Positions 44,103-52,323 of a stretch of DNA of 64,000 nucleotides are shown here, piece by piece. Numbering within the stretch: position 1 is the stretch's first letter; every line of letters begins with the position of its first letter. The notes below the pieces were generated by a model that had not been told where the DNA came from, made no database searches, and saw only the letters and a program-made list of their open reading frames with translations. A program made the position numbers and the translations under genes. Source of the stretch: Pleionea sp041589565 (GTDB lineage: Bacteria > Pseudomonadota > Gammaproteobacteria > Enterobacterales > Kangiellaceae); NCBI GenBank assembly GCA_041589565.1, contig JBFHVL010000001.1:41217-105216 (forward strand), written 5' to 3'.

Positions 44103-44207
44103 ATGAGCCGTTATCAAGCGTCCCACAAGCCATTGAAACGATATTTCGATCCGATGACCACATTACCGATAGTTCTTGTTCTGGGAATGTTCCTCAGCGT
44201 ATTGTGA
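44103..44207 (+). CDS. Possible 34-residue membrane peptide
   Basis: An open frame immediately after the PilZ terminator encodes a basic N terminus (MSRYQASHKPLKRYFDP) and a hydrophobic end (LPIVLVLGMFLSVL). The GGAG in the right arm of the terminator lies 9 bases before the ATG and could be a ribosome binding site. Nothing else supports it; it may be chance. The C terminus looks like a small inner-membrane helix. Confidence 0.25.
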   Translation: MSRYQASHKPLKRYFDPMTTLPIVLVLGMFLSVL

Positions 44208-44241
44208 ACCGAAACTATAGGCTAATTAACCTAGGTTTAAG

Positions 44242-44952
44242 TTAACAGTCCTCATATTCGGGATCGCACTCAAAGTTATCTTCTAATGGCAAATCACCGT
44301 CGAACACTTTGTAACGGCGATTCTGTAAATAGGCATCTCGAATAAAGCTGTATTCATCGAGAGCCGACTCAATCTGGTCTTCCAAAGCTAAAAGTTCAGC
44401 ACGTTTGATTAGTAAGCGCATCCCCTTTAATTGAAACTTAGTCGGATCATGCTCTATATCGCTCAGAGGATCTAAGTAATTGTCGGCAGGCATAGCTGCA
44501 GTATCTCGGAGCGTCGATGGGCCGAAAAAAGGCAGCATCAAATAAGGTCCTGATTCGACTCCCCAAACTGCAAGTGTCTGACCAAAGTCTTCATCATGCT
44601 TTTCGAGCCCCATGGCTGTCGCAGGGTCAAAAAAGCCAGCCAATCCTAACGTCGAATTAATAACGAATCTTCCTAAGTCACTGGTAGCATCGAGTAATTT
44701 AAACTGTAGAACGTTATTAATTAAGTTACCGATATCTCCAATATTGGAGAAAAAGTTATCAAACCCTTTTTCAACAGGATCTGGAGTAATAGCTTGATAC
44801 CCTTCTGCCACAGGCTTAATGACGGCTTTGTCGATGGCCCGGTTAAACCCATAAACCTTACGATTGAATGACTCGTAAGGGTCCACTGAATTGCCCGTCG
44901 AGGCACAACCTGTAATCAGGCCGACTAACAAAATAACAATCAGCTTGTTCAT
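44242..44952 (-). CDS. mlaA: Outer-membrane lipid asymmetry lipoprotein MlaA (VacJ)
   Basis: Removes misplaced phospholipid from the outer leaflet of the outer membrane and passes it to MlaC. The 236-residue product starts at the ATG at 44952 with a lipobox LITGC (Cys16). The mature part has the family motifs DPYESFNRKVYGFNRAIDK, INNVLQFKLLDATSDLGRFV, and GPYLMLPFFGPSTLRDT. The frame is open ten codons upstream but the lipoprotein signal fixes the start. It lies 83 bp after hvfC on the same strand; the mlaFEDCB genes are elsewhere. Confidence 0.93.
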   Translation of the reverse strand: MNKLIVILLVGLITGCASTGNSVDPYESFNRKVYGFNRAIDKAVIKPVAEGYQAITPDPVEKGFDNFFSNIGDIGNLINNVLQFKLLDATSDLGRFVINSTLGLAGFFDPATAMGLEKHDEDFGQTLAVWGVESGPYLMLPFFGPSTLRDTAAMPADNYLDPLSDIEHDPTKFQLKGMRLLIKRAELLALEDQIESALDEYSFIRDAYLQNRRYKVFDGDLPLEDNFECDPEYEDC

Positions 44953-45035
44953 AATAAAATGCTCTGACTTGTAATTGCGCACATTATAAGGAGGAATGAA
45001 AAAAGGATCTAATCACAATTAAACTGAACGCAAAA

Positions 45036-45803
45036 TTAATGACTGGCAACTCCCAGAATAATATCCTTTTTCATCAGCTTTAGCATGGTATCCAGCCCAT
45101 GTTCAAAAATAGCTTGCAGGGGAACCTGAGGTAACTCATCTGACAACCGCTTTAATATTTGGTCGCCAGTTAGCCCGTTTTCTTTTTGCATGATAGTCAA
45201 CAAATTAAATGTCACTCCATTAACTTCAATAAATTCGACATCGTCATCTTTGTCGCGATAGACCACAATAAATGAAGGAACATCGGGCGCTTTGGCAGGC
45301 TGATAATCTTTAGAAATATGGTGAACATCAAATTGATACGCCAGCGGCCACGCTAGAGGTGACAGAATAGGAACTTCATTCATTAAATCGACCGAAGCTT
45401 TGGTGCTGATTGATTTTAAATCACAAGGATCGATCATTAGCGCTAACTCTACCCATTCATAATGAGCCAATTCCTGAAAAAACGGATAATTTGCAATAAT
45501 GGTAGATTCGTTGGTTTGAGCGAAGCTTAGAAATTCTTTTGCAACTTCAGCAAAATACGGAGACTTAGCTCGGTAATTGACTAAAAACTCTCGTATCAGC
45601 TGTTTCCATTCTTCATCATTCAATATGGAGTGAATTACCGGAAAGCCTGACTCCACAAATCCTGCGATGTTGTTAAAGATGAGCTCTCGATATATGGTCA
45701 GTCTACGCTCTTCGATCCCTTTGGGTGCATTTGAATGCTCAGGGTCCCGTATATGTGATGATAGTTGGTACTGTATTTCTTGAAATTCAGGACGGCTAAC
45801 CAT
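45036..45803 (-). CDS. hvfC: HvfC/BufC-type RiPP maturation partner (DUF2063)
   Basis: The 255-residue protein has the DUF2063 N-terminal domain (RRLTIYRELIFNNIAGFVES, then FPVIHSIL) and a C-terminal domain that resembles a RiPP recognition element-like fold (LLTIMQKENGLTGDQILKRL). Proteins of this kind form a complex with DUF692/MNIO maturases and bring in the precursor peptide. The ATG at 45803 overlaps the end of hvfB by 8 bp (ATGGTTAG), a sign of tight coupling. It is the last gene of hvfABC. Confidence 0.88.
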   Translation of the reverse strand: MVSRPEFQEIQYQLSSHIRDPEHSNAPKGIEERRLTIYRELIFNNIAGFVESGFPVIHSILNDEEWKQLIREFLVNYRAKSPYFAEVAKEFLSFAQTNESTIIANYPFFQELAHYEWVELALMIDPCDLKSISTKASVDLMNEVPILSPLAWPLAYQFDVHHISKDYQPAKAPDVPSFIVVYRDKDDDVEFIEVNGVTFNLLTIMQKENGLTGDQILKRLSDELPQVPLQAIFEHGLDTMLKLMKKDIILGVASH

Positions 45804-46644
45804 GGTCACATTGCTCAATCTCTAAATAATCACTTTGTATTGCTTTAATCTGTGATACTTCTTCTAAAAGCTCATCGAGCGGAGGAAAATTAAAGTCACG
45901 CTCCAACAAGGTCGGAAATACACCAAACTCCCGATATGCAACCTCCAGCAACCGCCAAACATCAGACTTCACGTCAGCACCGTGAGTATCAACTTTAAGA
46001 TCATCAGCTTCATCGTAATGACCAGCAATATGTCCATAAGCAATGCGTTTGCCTGGCAGAGCTTTTAAAAACTCAATTGCATCGTAATTGTGGTTAATGG
46101 AGTTTACGTAAATATTGTTTACATCTAGCAGCAATTGACAATCGGCACGGTCTAAAACTGCATTAATAAATTCTACTTCTGACATTTCCTGGCCTGGAGC
46201 AGCGTAGTAAGACGCGTTTTCCATGGCAATTTGCCGACCTAGAATATCTTGAACCTGAATGATTCTCTCAGCCACATAATTCACGGCTTCTTCAGTAAAA
46301 GGAATGGGCATAAGATCATAAAGGTGTCCATCATCGGAACAATAGGTTAAGTGCTCACTGTAGATTTCAACCTTATGCTCATCCATTAACTTGCCGATGT
46401 TCTTGACCAGAGAAGTATCAATTGGCGCAGGCCCTCCAATTGAGAGGGATAAACCATGAAATACAAAAGGATATCGCTCAGTAAAGTAGCGAAATTGTTT
46501 TCCTAATCGACCACCAATGTTTATCCAGTTTTCTGGTGCAACCTCCATAAAGTCAATTAAATGCTGCTGGCTCTGAACCAGCTCCGCCATTAAATCACGG
46601 CGTAAGCCCAGCCCAGAACCAGAGATGCAAGTGTTAATCTTCAT
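45796..46644 (-). CDS. hvfB: DUF692/MNIO multinuclear iron peptide maturase, HvfB-type
   Basis: The 282-residue TIM-barrel protein has the metal-ligand motifs of the MNIO family: DFMEVAPENWI, FHGLSLSIGG, YSEHLTYC, MENASYY, LLLDVNNIYVNSINHNYD, IAGHYDE, DTHG and LLERDFNFPP. MNIOs use two or three iron ions and oxygen to modify Cys residues of a partner peptide. It lies 9 bp downstream of the hvfA precursor gene and overlaps hvfC. The probable reaction, by analogy with Haemophilus HvfB, is conversion of EGKCG cysteines to oxazolone-thioamide groups. Confidence 0.9.
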   Translation of the reverse strand: MKINTCISGSGLGLRRDLMAELVQSQQHLIDFMEVAPENWINIGGRLGKQFRYFTERYPFVFHGLSLSIGGPAPIDTSLVKNIGKLMDEHKVEIYSEHLTYCSDDGHLYDLMPIPFTEEAVNYVAERIIQVQDILGRQIAMENASYYAAPGQEMSEVEFINAVLDRADCQLLLDVNNIYVNSINHNYDAIEFLKALPGKRIAYGHIAGHYDEADDLKVDTHGADVKSDVWRLLEVAYREFGVFPTLLERDFNFPPLDELLEEVSQIKAIQSDYLEIEQCDHG

Positions 46645-46653
46645 AAAGTTAGA

Positions 46654-47106
46654 TTATGCGCCACACTTACCTTCGCCGCATTTTCCTTCTTTACCTTTTT
46701 TCTTATCTTCGCCGCATTTTCCTTCGCCACACTTGCCTTCTTTACCTTTTTTCTTACCTTCGCCGCATTTTCCTTCGCCGCACTTGCCCTCTTTACCTTT
46801 TTTGCCTTCGCCGCACTTGCCTTCGCCGCACTTGCCCTCTTTACCTTTTTTGCCTTCACCGCACTTGCCTTCGCCGCACTTGCCTTCTTTACCTTTTTTG
46901 CCTTCACCGCACTTGCCTTCGCCGCACTTACCTTCTTTACCTTTCTTGCCTTCTTTTTCATCACCTAGCAAGTTCGCGATTTGATAACCTCCGGACAAAT
47001 CTTGCATCCCAAACGGATTAGCATCAGCATTTGCAGAAGTCACTGACATAGATGCAGCCAGAGAAGCTCCAACCAACGCAGCTAACTTTTTCATATCTTT
47101 ATTCAT
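46654..47106 (-). CDS. hvfA: HvfA-type metallophore RiPP precursor with EGKCG repeats
   Basis: The 150-residue product starts at the ATG at 47106, with GGAGAA 9 bases upstream; an earlier ATG at 47121 is less likely. It has a Sec signal peptide (MNKDMKKLAALVGASLAAS, cleavage likely after ANA), a leader-like NPFGMQDLSGGYQIANLLGD segment, and from about residue 56 to the end six units of about 16 residues, each with two Cys in EGKCG contexts (twelve Cys in total). The peptide is exported and would bind copper or another metal. It is the first gene of hvfABC. Confidence 0.88.
   Translation of the reverse strand: MNKDMKKLAALVGASLAASMSVTSANADANPFGMQDLSGGYQIANLLGDEKEGKKGKEGKCGEGKCGEGKKGKEGKCGEGKCGEGKKGKEGKCGEGKCGEGKKGKEGKCGEGKCGEGKKKGKEGKCGEGKCGEDKKKGKEGKCGEGKCGA
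46657..46941 (-). repeat. In-gene tandem repeat coding the EGKCG units
   Basis: Six tandem units of 48 to 51 bp, nearly identical at the DNA level. Units 1 to 3 are 16 codons (GKEGKCGEGKCGEGKK); units 4 and 5 carry one extra Lys codon, and unit 5 has Asp for Gly in EDKKK; the last unit is cut after CGA. The array probably expands and contracts by slippage. Confidence 0.9.
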
Positions 47107-47142
47107 AACACAGTTCTCCATAAGTTTACGTTTAACAACCCA

Positions 47143-47197
47143 ATTATAATTATGTTTGGATTACTTCTAAGGACTGATAAAAATCTCAATTGTTACA
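47143..47197 (-). promoter_or_regulatory. Putative hvfABC promoter region
   Basis: The 355-bp gap 47107-47461 between hvfA and ccmI holds possible promoter elements. A perfect TATAAT lies at 47143-47148 on minus, without a good -35. Further upstream TGTAACA (47191-47197) and GTCC (47171-47174) are 16 bp apart, a spacing and sequence like extracytoplasmic sigma factor promoters. The rest of the gap shows no gene, and no terminator follows ccmI. Confidence 0.35.
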
Positions 47198-47461
47198 CTC
47201 AAACCAAAAATTATTTTCGATCTCAGATTATTGATTTATCACGATTTTTATCGGGTCGTGCACTTTCCTGAACAGAAGACCACTGCAAGAGTTTCAAGAT
47301 GCCGTAAAGAGATAGGCATAGCAAGCTGAAAATGACAAATGAGTCTCAAAACGGGTGAAAACTGAGGTCAATATTGTTAGAAAGTTTTTCAATGAAAAAT
47401 ATTGCACAGCAGCACAAAGCTCGATGAGTGCTTATGCTACTACGTGTATGATTCATGGTAG

Positions 47462-48706
47462 CTATGGGATTTTGGTCGCGATCACTAAGTCCATCTTCAC
47501 CATTTCAGAAACATCTACAGCCTCTGTCGCTGATTGCCAGTCACCGGACTGAGGGGCCGCACTTCCTGAAAAGCTTATCCGGGCCGAGACAAAGAGCTTT
47601 TGCATGCTGCTCATAGTACGTCCGGGCATCATCGCATCACCATCAGTTAATGAAACCGTAGCTGGTAAGTCGGCAATCATCATCGACTTAACCGCTACCG
47701 GCGCAGGCATGCCATCATCACCTCGCACGATAATAAAGACTCGAGTATTAGCAGGAAACCGGCCTTGAATTTCTTCCGCCAATGAAACAGTCACTACAAG
47801 CTTGAAGCTTGATTCTGGATCCGCCGACTGTTCCGCCAAGAGGGCTTTGGCTTGCTCTATTTGTTGCTTCAAAATTTGAACGCCCTGACCTTCACCTTCT
47901 CCTCGAGCCACTCGCCGGTCGATTAAACTTTGCCAAATATTAATCGCTGCCGGGTAGTCTTCTTGGCGCGCTTTAATAAAACCAAAGATTGCCAAAGCAC
48001 CTTCATGTTCTGGATTCGTACCAATAATGCTTTCCAGAAGCTGTTCAGCCTGTTCCAGAGCCTTAGACTGATTAAGAGTCGTTAATACCTGCGCTACCGT
48101 CAACCGTAGAGAAATATCAGTAGGTGAGGTTTGCAAGGCTTTATTGAGCGCCTCCTGCGCGGGAACAGCAGCCCCGAGATTACCTAGTGTTTGTCCCAAA
48201 ATAAGCCAGCCTCGGGTATCCCCGGGCTCTTTGTATAATCGGGTACGTAGGAGTAGCAGCAGTTCCTGATTGGTCAGTTTTTCGAGCCACTCGCTGTCTA
48301 CCTTCGCGTCTTGTTGATAACTATTGTGTTTTTCCTGCAAAAACTGCCAATGTAAATAAGCATTCCAGTCTGCGATAAAATAATACAGAACTAACGCCAG
48401 AATCGGCAAAGCGCCTGCGACACTCCAGGCCAGCTTTTGATGTATTCCAGAGCCAGACTCCTGCTTAGTCAACAGATGTGCATCTTCTAACAGGTTTTTC
48501 TTGAGCTCAGACTCTAACTCATCAAACTCCTGCTCGGTTAATTGCTGTTGCTCTTTCTCCGATTCAAGCTCTTTAACTCGATCCTGATAGACCTGTTTAT
48601 TAACGGTTAACCTATCGATAGAGTGAGGGTTTGCCGCCTTTCTAAGTGGCGCAATCAAAAATAAAAACGAAAGCAACGAAATGATAACCATCAATAACCA
48701 AAGCAT
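47462..48706 (-). CDS. ccmI: Cytochrome c biogenesis protein CcmI
   Basis: Last gene of the ccm operon, 414 residues. It has two membrane segments near the N terminus (about 2-20 and 95-115), a charged cytoplasmic loop between them, and a TPR-rich periplasmic part (about 150-290) that holds apocytochrome c for the CcmFH ligase, ending in a beta-rich C-terminal domain (LVVTVSLAEEIQGRF onward). The start overlaps the ccmH stop by one base (TAATG). Confidence 0.9.
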   Translation of the reverse strand: MLWLLMVIISLLSFLFLIAPLRKAANPHSIDRLTVNKQVYQDRVKELESEKEQQQLTEQEFDELESELKKNLLEDAHLLTKQESGSGIHQKLAWSVAGALPILALVLYYFIADWNAYLHWQFLQEKHNSYQQDAKVDSEWLEKLTNQELLLLLRTRLYKEPGDTRGWLILGQTLGNLGAAVPAQEALNKALQTSPTDISLRLTVAQVLTTLNQSKALEQAEQLLESIIGTNPEHEGALAIFGFIKARQEDYPAAINIWQSLIDRRVARGEGEGQGVQILKQQIEQAKALLAEQSADPESSFKLVVTVSLAEEIQGRFPANTRVFIIVRGDDGMPAPVAVKSMMIADLPATVSLTDGDAMMPGRTMSSMQKLFVSARISFSGSAAPQSGDWQSATEAVDVSEMVKMDLVIATKIP

Positions 48707-49170
48707 TACTTCTCTCCCTTGCCTTGCTCATCCAAAAGTTGCTCCAGTTCCTTTATTTCTGAAACGGATAAAAGATCTTCCTCTGATTTTGGTTCGTTTT
48801 TACGATAACGCAATAATAAAGTCACAATGACACCCAACATGAATAGAACTGGGGCAAACCACAAAATCAAGTTAGCTCCACCGACTTCCGGTTGATAAAG
48901 AATAAAGTCGCCATATCGCTCTTTGAGGAAAATTTTTATTTCTCGATCCGAGCGACCCGCTTCAATTTTTTCGTAAACAATATTTCTTAAATCTTCTGAT
49001 ATCCCGGCGTTCGAGTCAGCAATAGATTGATTCAAGCATTTAGGGCAGCGTAATTCTTCGATTAGGCGATAATACCTTTGCTCGTTTTCTTTGCTACTAA
49101 ATTCCAGCAAAGTTTCGGCCGCCTGTGCCGCGAAAGCCATAATTAGAACAAAAAAGAACTTTAGCTTCAT
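48706..49170 (-). CDS. ccmH: Cytochrome c biogenesis protein CcmH
   Basis: Reduces the apocytochrome haem-binding cysteines and acts with CcmF. The 154-residue protein has a signal peptide, the redox motif RCPKC (Cys42, Cys45) with LNQSIADSNA after it, and a C-terminal membrane helix (ILWFAPVLFMLGVIVTLLL). Length is typical for the short CcmH (CcmL) form, with CcmI as a separate gene. It follows ccmG after 2 bp. Confidence 0.93.
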   Translation of the reverse strand: MKLKFFFVLIMAFAAQAAETLLEFSSKENEQRYYRLIEELRCPKCLNQSIADSNAGISEDLRNIVYEKIEAGRSDREIKIFLKERYGDFILYQPEVGGANLILWFAPVLFMLGVIVTLLLRYRKNEPKSEEDLLSVSEIKELEQLLDEQGKGEK

Positions 49171-49172
49171 AA

Positions 49173-49709
49173 TTATTGACCTTCCATTAATGGCTTAAAC
49201 GAAGTGTTGTACACACGTTCATTCATATCCCCAATACGATGAAATAAAACTTTGCCATCGGGAGATATCAAAAAAGTTTCTGGAGCTGCAGTAATACCCA
49301 TTTCAATTGCAATGCGCCCCTTAGGATCGAAAAACGAAAACTCATAAGGATTTCCAAGCTCGTTCAAAAACCGTGCGGCTTCAGCTTCCGTATCTTTATA
49401 ATTGACGCCAATAATCTTTACACCCCTCTGTTTTAGCTCCATCAAATAGGGATGCTCTACATAACAGGTAGGACACCAGGAGCCCCAAAAGTTTAACAAC
49501 CAATATTCACCACGAATCTCGGAAGACTTCGCAGTACGTTCTTCAAATAATACTCGGGCGTTAAACTCCGGCAGTGGTTTGTTTGAGCGCATGGACGGCA
49601 CCAGTTCTTTGTCATCAAACAGAGCCGAAGCAAATAAACCCAAAAATAGAAGTACAACGATAAATAATGGTAAAGCCAGGGTTCTTAAGGTCTGCTTTGA
49701 ATCACTCAT
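49173..49709 (-). CDS. ccmG: Thiol:disulfide interchange protein CcmG (DsbE)
   Basis: Membrane-anchored periplasmic thioredoxin that supplies reductant to CcmH and apocytochrome c. From the ATG at 49709 it is 178 residues, with an N-terminal anchor (LALPLFIVVLLFLGLFASAL) and active site WGSWCPTC (Cys79, Cys82) followed by YVEHP, plus the conserved cis-Pro segment AAPETFLI. The open frame reaches 49841 but that extension lies inside ccmF. The start overlaps the ccmF stop by 4 bp (ATGA). Confidence 0.94.
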   Translation of the reverse strand: MSDSKQTLRTLALPLFIVVLLFLGLFASALFDDKELVPSMRSNKPLPEFNARVLFEERTAKSSEIRGEYWLLNFWGSWCPTCYVEHPYLMELKQRGVKIIGVNYKDTEAEAARFLNELGNPYEFSFFDPKGRIAIEMGITAAPETFLISPDGKVLFHRIGDMNERVYNTSFKPLMEGQ

Positions 49710-51652
49710 GCAGCAACTCTCGATTCTAATTTTAGGCGGTAACGTCGATCCGAGATGGCTATCAGGCCACCTAGTGCCATTAAAATGGCTCCCAGCCAAA
49801 TCCAACGAACAAAAGCTTTGATATAAATTCTTACCGACCAATCTCGTTCATTTAACGTTTCACCTAACGACACATAAACGTCCCGCGTAAATCCCGGATT
49901 AATCCCCGCCTCTGTCATAACCTGACCCGAGGCAGTGTAACGACGTTTTTCCGAATGAAGCGTAAATATATCTTCTTGCTCCTTTACAGAAAACGTACCA
50001 CGTGTCGCAATATAGTTGGGCCCTTGCACTGGACCAAGCCTTTCAAAAGTAAACTCGTAACCTTCCATTTTATAGGTTTCACCTGGCGCCAGTTTTATGA
50101 GTTTTTCTTCACTGGCGAACGAAACAAGCACAATTCCTACCAGTGCAAACACCAGCCCCAAATGCGCGGTTTGCATGCCCCAATAGGAAGCTTTAATTTT
50201 TTGTAGCCCGCGCCACAAACTACTGGCATTTTTCGTCTTATTAAAAACATCCAATAGTAAAGATGCGACAACCCAAAAAGCTACGGTCATTCCGATCCAG
50301 ACATAAAAATCACTAAAACCTCTTAACCAATAAGCCGTTGCTAATAACAATCCAAGAGTTATTAGCGATACCGTTCGAATCGTCTTTAACAAAGAAGCTT
50401 TACCGTTTCTTTTCCAGTGCAACCAATGCCCCGCCCCTAAAATAGTTAATAGAACCAGCATCACCGGAGAGAAGAGTCGGTTAAAATATGGAGCCCCAAC
50501 ACTAATCGAACGATCGAAGGCTTCCATAATAAGCGGGAACAAAGTTCCGGTTAGAACGATTAACAGTGCCATCATCAAAAACATATTATTAGTTAACAGC
50601 GCACTTTCTCGTGAAATTAACTGATATCGTCCGGTAGATTTAACCGCTCCGCCGCGTAAGACAAACAGGGTCAATGCGGCAATCACAACAATGGCAAGAA
50701 AAATAAGAATAAACATGCCACGGACAGGGTCCTGAGCAAATGAATGAACCGATGTAATGACACCGGAACGCACAATAAATGTACCGAGCAAACTCAAACA
50801 AAAAGTAATGAGAGCCAGAAATACCGTCCAGGTTTTAAACACGCCCCGCTTTTCACTAACCGCCAGAGAATGAATTAACGCAGTGCCTGATAGCCAGGGC
50901 ATGAAGGAAGCGTTTTCAACCGGATCCCAAAACCACCAGCCACCCCAGCCCAGTTCGTAGTAGGCCCACCAGCTTCCTAAGGCAATCCCGATGGTTAGAA
51001 ATATCCATGCAGCGACAGTCCACGGACGCGACCATCGTGCCCAGGCTGAGTCCAGCTCACCACCAATTAACGCAGCAATGGCAAAAGCAAACGCGACCGA
51101 AAAACCAACATACCCCATGTACAAAAACGGTGGGTGAATTATAAAACCAAAGTCTTGCAGTAGAGGGTTAAGGTCACGCCCATCTATCGGAAAATGAGGC
51201 AATAAAGTTTCAAACGGATTTGAAGTAAAAATAGAAAAAGACAGAAAGCCAATCGTAATCATTGACATGACTGACAGGACACGAGCCACAGCCTGTTCTG
51301 GAAGCTGCCGACTAAACAGCGCGACTGCCGCTGACCAGCCACAGAGAATAACGATCCAGAGTAACATGGAACCTTCGTGCGCTCCCCAAGCCGCACAAAA
51401 TTTATAAATTAGAGGTAACTGAGAGTAAGAGTGTGCCGCGACATACTTAACTGTAAAATTATCTGTTACAAAGGCGTGAACCAAACCTGCAAATGACAGG
51501 AAAACAAGCAAAAACTGCAAAATCGCTGCAGGTCTTGCTAACCGCGCCATTTGGCTATTGTGGTAAAAGCTTCCCCACATAGGAAAGATGGCACCAAACA
51601 AGGCAACCAAAAGCGCTAAAATCAGGCAAAAATGGGCCAACTCAACAATCAT
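49706..51652 (-). CDS. ccmF: Haem lyase subunit CcmF
   Basis: Large membrane protein (648 aa, about 15 helices) that attaches haem to apocytochrome c. The tryptophan-rich haem-binding motif GGWWFWDPVENASFMPWL is intact near residue 235, and the HSLAVSEKRG and WGAHEGSMLLW segments are typical. The C-terminal periplasmic domain is present (GETYKMEGYEFTFERLGPVQ). It lies 22 bp after ccmE. Confidence 0.96.
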   Translation of the reverse strand: MIVELAHFCLILALLVALFGAIFPMWGSFYHNSQMARLARPAAILQFLLVFLSFAGLVHAFVTDNFTVKYVAAHSYSQLPLIYKFCAAWGAHEGSMLLWIVILCGWSAAVALFSRQLPEQAVARVLSVMSMITIGFLSFSIFTSNPFETLLPHFPIDGRDLNPLLQDFGFIIHPPFLYMGYVGFSVAFAFAIAALIGGELDSAWARWSRPWTVAAWIFLTIGIALGSWWAYYELGWGGWWFWDPVENASFMPWLSGTALIHSLAVSEKRGVFKTWTVFLALITFCLSLLGTFIVRSGVITSVHSFAQDPVRGMFILIFLAIVVIAALTLFVLRGGAVKSTGRYQLISRESALLTNNMFLMMALLIVLTGTLFPLIMEAFDRSISVGAPYFNRLFSPVMLVLLTILGAGHWLHWKRNGKASLLKTIRTVSLITLGLLLATAYWLRGFSDFYVWIGMTVAFWVVASLLLDVFNKTKNASSLWRGLQKIKASYWGMQTAHLGLVFALVGIVLVSFASEEKLIKLAPGETYKMEGYEFTFERLGPVQGPNYIATRGTFSVKEQEDIFTLHSEKRRYTASGQVMTEAGINPGFTRDVYVSLGETLNERDWSVRIYIKAFVRWIWLGAILMALGGLIAISDRRYRLKLESRVAA

Positions 51653-51674
51653 TAAGGGCTCTCGTCATTAAAGG

Positions 51675-52130
51675 TTAGTTTTGAGGATTCGGTTTTTTAA
51701 CCGGATGTCCAGACTCTTCTAACGCCCGCGCAACTTCGGGAGGCATGTAGTTTTCGTCGTGTTTAGCCAAAACCGAACTGGCTTTAAAATCGCCATTGTC
51801 GAGCAGCTTTCCGGTGGCAACTATGCCCTGACCTTCTTTGAATAAATCCGGTAATACATCGCTAAAATACACCGTCATTTGATGTGAGTTATCCTGAATG
51901 ACAAAACTAACATCAATCAGGTTGTCTCCTCGCGCAACACTCCCCGGAACAACCAGGCCACCCACTTTAATCGACTTGTTGCTTGGCGCTTTACCTGCAT
52001 TCACATCGGAAGGTGTATAAAATAAATTCAAGTTTTCCGAGAGTGCATAAAGCACCAGAGACACCGCAATACTGACACCAGCAACTGTTCCCAGTACAGC
52101 AAATAGTCGCTTTTTACGATGAGCTTTCAT
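51675..52130 (-). CDS. ccmE: Haem chaperone CcmE
   Basis: Periplasmic membrane-anchored protein that carries haem covalently and delivers it to CcmF. The 151-residue product has an N-terminal helix (LFAVLGTVAGVSIAVSLVLY), an OB-fold domain, and the haem ligands His124 and Tyr128 in LAKHDENYMPPEV. The tail is Pro/Lys-rich. Length is standard. Confidence 0.96.
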   Translation of the reverse strand: MKAHRKKRLFAVLGTVAGVSIAVSLVLYALSENLNLFYTPSDVNAGKAPSNKSIKVGGLVVPGSVARGDNLIDVSFVIQDNSHQMTVYFSDVLPDLFKEGQGIVATGKLLDNGDFKASSVLAKHDENYMPPEVARALEESGHPVKKPNPQN

Positions 52131-52143
52131 AAATTTCTCACAC

Positions 52144-52323
52144 CTAATCTTTTTTATTTAACAGAGATTGACGTCGATAATAACGCTTTAAATCTCGAAC
52201 TATACGTTTACGCCAAATAATTGGAGCAATCGCGAGTCCAATAAACACCAGCAAAAAAACACCATATGACGCCCAAATAAACTCCCAGCGATCGGGTAGC
52301 GCGGCTGCCGTTAAAAACATCAT
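52144..52323 (-). CDS. ccmD: Haem exporter accessory protein CcmD
   Basis: A 59-residue single-pass membrane protein found by translating the gap between ccmE and ccmC. It reads MMFLTAAALPDRWEFIWASY, then a membrane helix (GVFLLVFIGLAIAPIIW) and a basic tail ending LLNKKD. This matches CcmD, which helps to release haem-loaded CcmE from CcmABC. The start overlaps the ccmC stop by 4 bp (ATGA). Confidence 0.92.
   Translation of the reverse strand: MMFLTAAALPDRWEFIWASYGVFLLVFIGLAIAPIIWRKRIVRDLKRYYRRQSLLNKKD

Noticed and set aside
46641..46964. 107-residue minus-strand frame rich in Lys and Ala in the same place
   Set aside because: Another open frame of the hvfA repeats, without a signal peptide or any motif.
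46625..46984. 119-residue plus-strand frame rich in Pro, Ser, His, Leu across hvfA
   Set aside because: It is the antisense of the hvfA repeat array; the low-complexity repeats keep several frames open. No ribosome site, and the minus frame has a signal peptide and Cys motifs.
47355..47552. 65-residue plus-strand frame between hvfA and ccmI
   Set aside because: It runs antisense into the end of ccmI, has no ribosome site and no motif.
49710..49841. N-terminal extension of ccmG
   Set aside because: It lies inside ccmF, and the signal anchor begins right after the ATG at 49709.
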